Shown one piece after another: positions 7,715-11,400 of a DNA stretch of 11,400 nt. The notes beneath the pieces are model-generated. The model was not told the DNA's origin, did no database searches, and saw nothing but the letters and a program-made list of their open reading frames with translations. Position 1 is the first letter of the stretch. Every line of letters begins with the position of its first letter. A program made the position numbers and the translations under genes. The DNA is taken from the NCBI GenBank assembly GCA_014380155.1, contig JACMKJ010000106.1, positions 1 to 11,400 on the forward strand, in the 5' to 3' direction. Origin of the DNA: Rhizobacter sp. (GTDB taxonomy: Bacteria; Pseudomonadota; Gammaproteobacteria; Burkholderiales; Burkholderiaceae_C).

Positions 7715-7794
7715 GCATGAAGCCCCCACGCTCACTTCGTTCACTGCCCCCCGAGGGGGCGCGTCAGTCCCTTGGGGCGGCCCGGCGGTACTGA
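7711..7794 (+). CDS. 27-codon bridging mini-ORF across the intergenic repeat
   Basis: An ATG at 7711-7713 overlaps the ABC stop codon (ATGA). It opens 27 codons starting MSMKPPRSLRSLPPEG and ending in ARRY. The TGA stop at 7792-7794 is followed by one base and then the ATG (7796) of the HlyD-type gene. The peptide is Arg/Pro-rich and is simply the translation of the palindromic repeat, so a functional protein is unlikely. The arrangement would let terminating ribosomes reinitiate at each junction. The HlyD gene has no recognisable Shine-Dalgarno sequence of its own, which makes coupling attractive. Expression is unproven. Confidence 0.4.
   Translation: MSMKPPRSLRSLPPEGARQSLGAARRY
7717..7794 (+). 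repeat. GC-rich palindromic intergenic repeat (REP-like)
   Basis: Between the ABC and HlyD genes lies a compact palindrome-rich sequence. GCCCCC (7746-7751) and GGGGGC (7755-7760) form a perfect 6-bp stem with loop CGA. An upstream GCCCCC (7722-7727) can compete for the same GGGGGC. TCAGT (7764-7768) pairs with ACTGA (7790-7794) around a GGGGCGGCCCGG core. From memory, very similar sequences are scattered between genes in Comamonadaceae and related Burkholderiales, so this is probably a dispersed repeat rather than a gene-specific site. Only one copy is in this window. Exact boundaries are uncertain, and a second copy elsewhere in the genome would settle them. Confidence 0.65.
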
Positions 7795-7795
7795 C

Positions 7796-9019
7796 ATGGC
7801 CTTCTGGAAACGCAAACCCAAAGAACCCGCCAGCGGCGACATGGCCTACATGGCCGACGTGCGCGCGGCGATGGTGGTCGAGGCCACGCCGGGCACCACC
7901 TGGGCGCTGTACCTGATGGCGCTCATCCTGATCTCGGCCATCGCATGGGCTTCGATCGCGCGTGTCGACGAGATCACCCGCGCCGATGCACGCGTGATCC
8001 CCGACGGCAAGGAGCAGGTCATCGCCAGCCTGGAAGGCGGCATCCTGCGCGAGCTGCATGTGCGCGAAGGCCAGACCGTGCACGAAGGGCAGGAGCTGGC
8101 GCAGCTCGACCCCACACGCTTCGAATCGCAGCAGAACGAAGGCCAGGCCAAGCGCATCGCCATCATGGCGACCATCGTCCGCCTCACCGCCGAAGCCAAT
8201 GGCCGCGCCTTGAACTTCCCGAAAGAAGTGGCCGACATGCCGAACATCGTCGAAGGTGAAACCGACGCCTACAACGCCCGCAAGCACGGGCTCGACGAAG
8301 CGTTGCAGACCAACGCCCGCAACGTGGTGCTGCTGATGAAGGAGCTGGGCGTGTCGGAGGCCATGTCGGCCAAGGGCCTGATGAGCGAGGTGGAAGTGAT
8401 GCGCCTGCGCCGCCAGGTCAACGACCTGCAGCTGCAAAGCCGCGAGCGCATCAACAAATTCAGGCAAGACGCCAGCACCGACCTGGTTCGCGTGCAGACC
8501 GAGCTCTCGCTGCTCGACGAACAACTCGCCGGCCGCGCCGACGTGTTGCGCCGCACCGTGCTCACCTCGCCGGTGCGCGGGCTGGTGAAGAACATCCGCA
8601 CCAACACCATCGGCGGCGTGGTGGCGCCGGGCGCCCCGATGATGGAGATCGTGCCCATCGGTTCGCGCGTGCTGGTCGAGGCGCGCATCAAGCCGCGCGA
8701 CATCGGCTTCGTGCGGGTCGGGCAAAAAGCCGAGGTCAAGCTCGCCGCCTACGACTACACCACCTACGGCGGCCTGCAAGGCAAGATCGAATACATCAGC
8801 CCCGACGCGCTGGGCGACACCGACCGCGCCGCCGCCGACTCCACCTACTACCGCGTGACGCTGCGAAGCGACCGCTCCACGCTCAAGGAAAAAGGCAAGC
8901 CGCTGCCCATCTTGCCCGGCATGACGGGCCAGGTAGAAGTGCGCACGGGCGAGCGATCGGTGCTGAGTTTCATCTTGCGGCCGATGTTGAAGTCCAAGGA
9001 AGCTTTCCGGGAGAGGTAG
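7796..9019 (+). CDS. HlyD-family membrane fusion protein of type I secretion (LapC type)
   Basis: This 407-residue periplasmic adaptor should bridge the ABC exporter to the outer-membrane channel. A short cytoplasmic N-terminus rich in lysine (MAFWKRKPKEP) precedes a single membrane helix at about residues 36-55 (WALYLMALILISAIAWASIA). Next is the first half of the barrel-sandwich domain (ASLEGGILRELHVREGQTVHEGQELAQLDPTRF, about 76-110). A long alpha-helical coiled-coil hairpin follows (about 110-255). The sandwich then closes with LTSPVRGLVKNIRTNTIGGVV, and a C-terminal beta-domain typical of HlyD/LapC ends in PGMTGQVEVRTGERSVLSFILRPM. The ATG at 7796 was chosen because it starts the usual basic N-terminus; an in-frame TTG at 7772 would add eight residues encoded by the repeat and is less likely. 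There is no clear ribosome binding site, so translation is probably coupled through the preceding mini-ORF. Length and architecture are normal for the family. Confidence 0.93.
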   Translation: MAFWKRKPKEPASGDMAYMADVRAAMVVEATPGTTWALYLMALILISAIAWASIARVDEITRADARVIPDGKEQVIASLEGGILRELHVREGQTVHEGQELAQLDPTRFESQQNEGQAKRIAIMATIVRLTAEANGRALNFPKEVADMPNIVEGETDAYNARKHGLDEALQTNARNVVLLMKELGVSEAMSAKGLMSEVEVMRLRRQVNDLQLQSRERINKFRQDASTDLVRVQTELSLLDEQLAGRADVLRRTVLTSPVRGLVKNIRTNTIGGVVAPGAPMMEIVPIGSRVLVEARIKPRDIGFVRVGQKAEVKLAAYDYTTYGGLQGKIEYISPDALGDTDRAAADSTYYRVTLRSDRSTLKEKGKPLPILPGMTGQVEVRTGERSVLSFILRPMLKSKEAFRER

Positions 9020-9120
9020 CGCCGGAGGCCTCGAATTGGCGGCAAATTCGCCCTGCTTTCGAGCCATCACCCCGACCCCGGTCGCGGTGTACTGACGGGA
9101 ATGCTCAGGAGCGTTCCCTC
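9020..9120. other. Intergenic spacer with inverted repeats and the ribosome binding site of the channel gene
   Basis: This 101-base spacer contains CGAATT (9032-9037) paired with AATTCG (9045-9050) across 7 bases. It also holds an overlapping CTCGAA (9030-9035)/TTCGAG (9058-9063) pair across 22 bases and a GGCG/CGCC alternative (9038-9041/9049-9052). These mutually exclusive hairpins have no following T-run. They may stabilise mRNA ends or attenuate rather than terminate. An AGGAG Shine-Dalgarno sequence at 9107-9111 sits nine bases before the next ATG. Confidence 0.4.
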
Positions 9121-10464
9121 ATGAAATTCCATTCCCTTCGCCTGTTGCCCGTTTGCGCCGCCTTGTTGGCCGCCAGCGCCATGCTGGGCGCCCAAGCCCG
9201 TTGCATTGATGAAGACAACGTCGAGATGCGCACCGGCAGCAATGCCAACGGCATGCCCATCGACGCCGGTGCGGCCCGCGCCAACCTGCAAAACATGGTC
9301 AACGAAGCACATCGCCGCAGCCAGGCGCTGGGCGCCGTGAGGCTGCTGGCCGAAGCCGCGGCGATTGACGTCGACGAAGCCCGCTCCGGCCACTGGCCGC
9401 AGCTGACGGCCAACGGCTTCATCGGCACCACCGAAACCAAGGTCGCTGACGTGGAAGAAAGCCGCGGTAAACAAGGCCGTGTCGGCATCACGCTGAGCGC
9501 GCCGCTGTTCGACGGTGGCCGCACCACCCAGCTCACCGACTGGCGCAAGAACCTGGCCGAAGCAGCCCGCCTGGGCGAGATCAACGCGCAGGAGCAAGTG
9601 GCGCTGCAAACCGTGTCGCTTGCCATCGAGCGCAGCCGCTACCGCCTGCAAGCGCAGGTCTACCAGCAGTACGCCCGCAAGATGAGTTGCCTGGTCGAGG
9701 CGCTGGAAACCATCGTGCGGGCCGACCGCGGCCGCACCAGCGAGCTGGTGCAGGCGCAGAAGAACCTGCAGCAGGCCGAGATCTCGCAGGCGCAAACCCT
9801 GTCGATGGTGCGCCAGGTCGAGACGCGGCTGCGCCGCTTCGTGGGCGATGCCTTGCCGCCCAGCGAAGGCCTGTCGTCGGTGCTGCTGACGCCGCCACCG
9901 CTGCCCGAGGTGCTGGCCCAGGCCGACACCGCCCCCGACATCGCCCAACTTTCAGCCCAGGCTCTGGCGGCCGAAGCCTTGTCGCGCTCGGTGAGCGCGG
10001 CCCGCATGCCGCAAGTCAACCTGGTGGCCAACGGCAATCAGGTTCGCGGCGCGGGCAACTCGGCCAACTGGTCGGCCGGCATCAACGTCAGCGTGCCCCT
10101 GTTCAACCTGCCTGCCGGCCACGCGGTCGACTCGTCGCAAAAGCGTGCCGCCGCGGCCAAGCTGCAGCGGGCCGACGCGCTCGAAGCACGCAAGTTCCGC
10201 ATGACCGAAGTGCATGAGCAGGCGCTGAGCTCCTTCGACCGCGCCCGCCGCGTGGTCGAGGTGCTGCGTGACAGCGACCGTGTGCGCAATTTCACCCTGC
10301 AGCAATGGCAACAACTTGGCCGCCGCTCGCTGTTCGACGTGATGGCCTCCGAGGGCGACCACTACGGCCTGCGGGTTGCCTATGTGAATGCCTTGTACGA
10401 CGGCCAGCAGTCCACGGCCATGCTGTGGTCTCTTGGCAGCGGCGTGCGCCAGCGCCTACAGTGA
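9121..10464 (+). CDS. TolC-family outer-membrane channel protein of type I secretion (LapE type)
   Basis: This 447-residue protein should trimerise into the outer-membrane duct that completes the exporter. The N-terminus is a clear Sec signal peptide (MKFHSLRLLPVCAALLAASA, cleavage probably after AQA at residue 26). Two outer-membrane-efflux repeats follow. The first has ARSGHWPQLTANG and VGITLSAPLFDGGRTTQL (about residues 83-140). The second has ARMPQVNLVANG and SAGINVSVPLFN (about 295-330). The paired phrases 'PQLTANG ... SAPLFDGG' and 'PQVNLVANG ... SVPLFN' are the hallmark duplicated beta/alpha repeats of TolC. Long helical segments lie between them. Cys28 and Cys190 are the only cysteines in the mature protein. 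The residues before Cys28 do not form a lipobox, so it is not a lipoprotein. The start is fixed by AGGAG nine bases upstream and by the signal peptide. It lies directly after its partner adaptor, as expected for a type I system carrying its own channel. Confidence 0.92.
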   Translation: MKFHSLRLLPVCAALLAASAMLGAQARCIDEDNVEMRTGSNANGMPIDAGAARANLQNMVNEAHRRSQALGAVRLLAEAAAIDVDEARSGHWPQLTANGFIGTTETKVADVEESRGKQGRVGITLSAPLFDGGRTTQLTDWRKNLAEAARLGEINAQEQVALQTVSLAIERSRYRLQAQVYQQYARKMSCLVEALETIVRADRGRTSELVQAQKNLQQAEISQAQTLSMVRQVETRLRRFVGDALPPSEGLSSVLLTPPPLPEVLAQADTAPDIAQLSAQALAAEALSRSVSAARMPQVNLVANGNQVRGAGNSANWSAGINVSVPLFNLPAGHAVDSSQKRAAAAKLQRADALEARKFRMTEVHEQALSSFDRARRVVEVLRDSDRVRNFTLQQWQQLGRRSLFDVMASEGDHYGLRVAYVNALYDGQQSTAMLWSLGSGVRQRLQ

Positions 10465-10518
10465 AACTTTGCCGCTGAGCCTGGCGAGATCAACGAACAA
10501 CCCCCGAGGAGCGGAAAG

Positions 10519-11277
10519 ATGATTCACCCGAGTGCGATCGTTTCCCCGAAGGCCCGTCTCGGCACCCAGATCGAAGTGGGCCCGTTCACGATCATCCACG
10601 ACGATGTGCAGATCGGCGACGGCGCGGTCATCGGCTCGCACTGCGAGATCGGCCTGCCTTCAGCGCTGGCCGAGGGCGCGCCGCTGGTCATCGGTGACTC
10701 GGCGCTGATTCGCTCGCACAGCATCTTTTACCAAGGCTCGACCTTCGGCAACCGCCTCGTCACCGGGCACCGCGTGACGGTGCGCGAGAAGACCGTGGCG
10801 GGTGAAAACCTCCAGATCGGCACGCTCAGTGACCTGCAAGGCCACTGCACGATCGGCAACTACGTGCGCTTCCACAGCAATGTGCACATCGGCCAGAAAT
10901 CGAGCATCGGCAACTTCGTCTGGATCTTCCCCTACGTGGTGTTGACCAACGACCCGCACCCGCCCAGCACCGTGTTGCGGGGCCCGCGCATCGAAGACTT
11001 TGCGGCCATTGCCACCATGTCGATGATCCTGCCCGGCGTGACGGTGGGCGAGGGCGCTTTGGTCGGCGCGCACAGCAGCGTGAACCGCGATGTAGCACCC
11101 AACACCGTGGTCGCTGGGGCGCCTGCGAAGTTTGTTTGCAACGCCAACGAGATCAAGCTCAAGGACGGCACCGGCCGCCCCGCCTACCCCTGGCGTGACC
11201 ACTTTCACCGCGGTTACCCCGAAGCGGTGGTCGCGCAGTGGCTCAAAGAAGCCGAAGCCCGGCACGTGTCTGCCTGA
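10519..11277 (+). CDS. Hexapeptide-repeat (left-handed beta-helix) acyltransferase, probably sugar-related
   Basis: This 252-residue cytoplasmic enzyme probably acylates a nucleotide sugar or lipid precursor. Residues about 1-210 are a run of hexapeptide repeats ([LIV]-G-x4), beginning IHPSAIVSPKARLGTQIEVGPF as in LpxA. It includes DLQGHCTIGNYVRFHSNVHIGQ, with His119 and His123 as candidate catalytic bases. The segment VVLTNDPHPPS resembles the TNDxxPR-type loop of WlbB/FdtC/QdtC-like nucleotide-sugar N-acetyltransferases. The helix ends with PNTVVAGAPAKFVC, the usual cap. A C-terminal tail (YPWRDHFHRGYPEAVVAQWLKE) is not typical of LpxA. The LpxA N-terminal signature alone is not enough to call lpxA, and no other lipid A gene is adjacent. 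The start is supported by GAGGAG (10506-10511) seven bases upstream. It follows the channel gene by 54 bases in the same direction. It may prepare the sugar used by the GT41 enzyme; substrate is unknown. Confidence 0.8.
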   Translation: MIHPSAIVSPKARLGTQIEVGPFTIIHDDVQIGDGAVIGSHCEIGLPSALAEGAPLVIGDSALIRSHSIFYQGSTFGNRLVTGHRVTVREKTVAGENLQIGTLSDLQGHCTIGNYVRFHSNVHIGQKSSIGNFVWIFPYVVLTNDPHPPSTVLRGPRIEDFAAIATMSMILPGVTVGEGALVGAHSSVNRDVAPNTVVAGAPAKFVCNANEIKLKDGTGRPAYPWRDHFHRGYPEAVVAQWLKEAEARHVSA

Positions 11278-11312
11278 ACGGCACCCTTCCATTTTTCCCC
11301 TGAGAGATTCAC

Positions 11313-11400
11313 ATGCCCAGCTCAGCCGTCAGCAAGAAGATCGAAAACTTCGCCAGCGACATCTACATCAAGGACTCGACTGGCGAGAACTTCATCGAGA
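11313..11400 (+). CDS. Start of an unidentified gene (truncated by the window end)
   Basis: An ATG at 11313 opens a frame that runs without a stop to the window end (29 codons, beginning MPSSAVSKKIENFASDIYIK). A weak purine-rich stretch (GAGAGA, 11302-11307) lies just upstream. It is 35 bases after the acyltransferase stop and in the same direction, so it is probably the next gene of the operon. I do not recognise the N-terminus. There is no signal peptide in the visible part, which suggests a cytoplasmic protein. From context an enzyme of sugar modification is possible, but the sequence does not show it. Confidence 0.6.
   Translation, partial: MPSSAVSKKIENFASDIYIKDSTGENFIE

Noticed and set aside
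7772..7795. TTG at 7772 as start of the HlyD-family protein
   Set aside because: The extra eight residues are encoded by the palindromic repeat, there is no ribosome binding site, and the ATG at 7796 gives the normal basic N-terminus before the membrane helix.
6443..9070. An 875-codon minus-strand open frame antisense to the ABC and HlyD genes
   Set aside because: It spans two well-recognised plus-strand genes and the repeat, encodes a His/Gln/Arg-rich product with no family resemblance, and is the expected shadow of high third-position GC.
9196..9204. Lipoprotein processing site at Cys28 of the channel protein
   Set aside because: The residues before the cysteine are AQAR, with Arg at -1, which does not match a lipobox; ordinary signal peptidase I cleavage after AQA is more likely.

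Overview
The window is GC-rich DNA with dense, mostly co-directional genes. The base composition, the aconitase sequence and a GC-rich palindromic repeat of a kind I recall from Comamonadaceae and relatives suggest a betaproteobacterium of the order Burkholderiales (the Rubrivivax/Leptothrix/Ideonella neighbourhood is a guess). No rRNA, tRNA, CRISPR array, transposase or phage gene is visible.

Layout. Positions 1-488 (minus strand) hold the N-terminal 162 codons of aconitate hydratase AcnA, a housekeeping TCA-cycle gene that reads out of the window. A 213-base divergent intergenic region follows. At 702-3410 is a soluble hybrid sensor kinase with four PAS-like domains, a histidine kinase core and a C-terminal receiver. 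After a 182-base gap with a C-tract dyad, an apparent plus-strand operon runs from 3593 to the window end. Its genes are a TPR + GT41 (OGT/SPINDLY-type) glycosyltransferase, a LapB-type type I secretion ABC transporter, an HlyD/LapC-type membrane fusion protein, a TolC/LapE-type outer-membrane channel, a left-handed beta-helix acyltransferase, and the start of an unidentified gene.

How the genes may work together. The three middle genes make a complete type I secretion machine: inner-membrane ATPase, periplasmic adaptor and outer-membrane duct. The ABC protein has a C39-like N-terminal domain without catalytic residues, as in exporters of large RTX adhesins. A cytoplasmic GT41 enzyme lies only 3 bases upstream of the ABC gene, and a hexapeptide acyltransferase with features of nucleotide-sugar N-acetyltransferases lies downstream. 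The inference is a coupled glycosylate-then-export system: a large surface protein is O-glycosylated in the cytoplasm, possibly with an acylated amino sugar, and then secreted by the adjacent machine. The substrate is not in this window. The hybrid kinase upstream may sense a redox, light or ligand signal for the locus, but nothing in the sequence proves the link.

The oddest DNA feature is a palindromic GC-rich repeat between the ABC and HlyD genes. It is open in one frame as a 27-codon mini-ORF whose start overlaps the ABC stop and whose stop lies one base before the HlyD start. It could therefore carry ribosomes through the insertion and preserve translational coupling.
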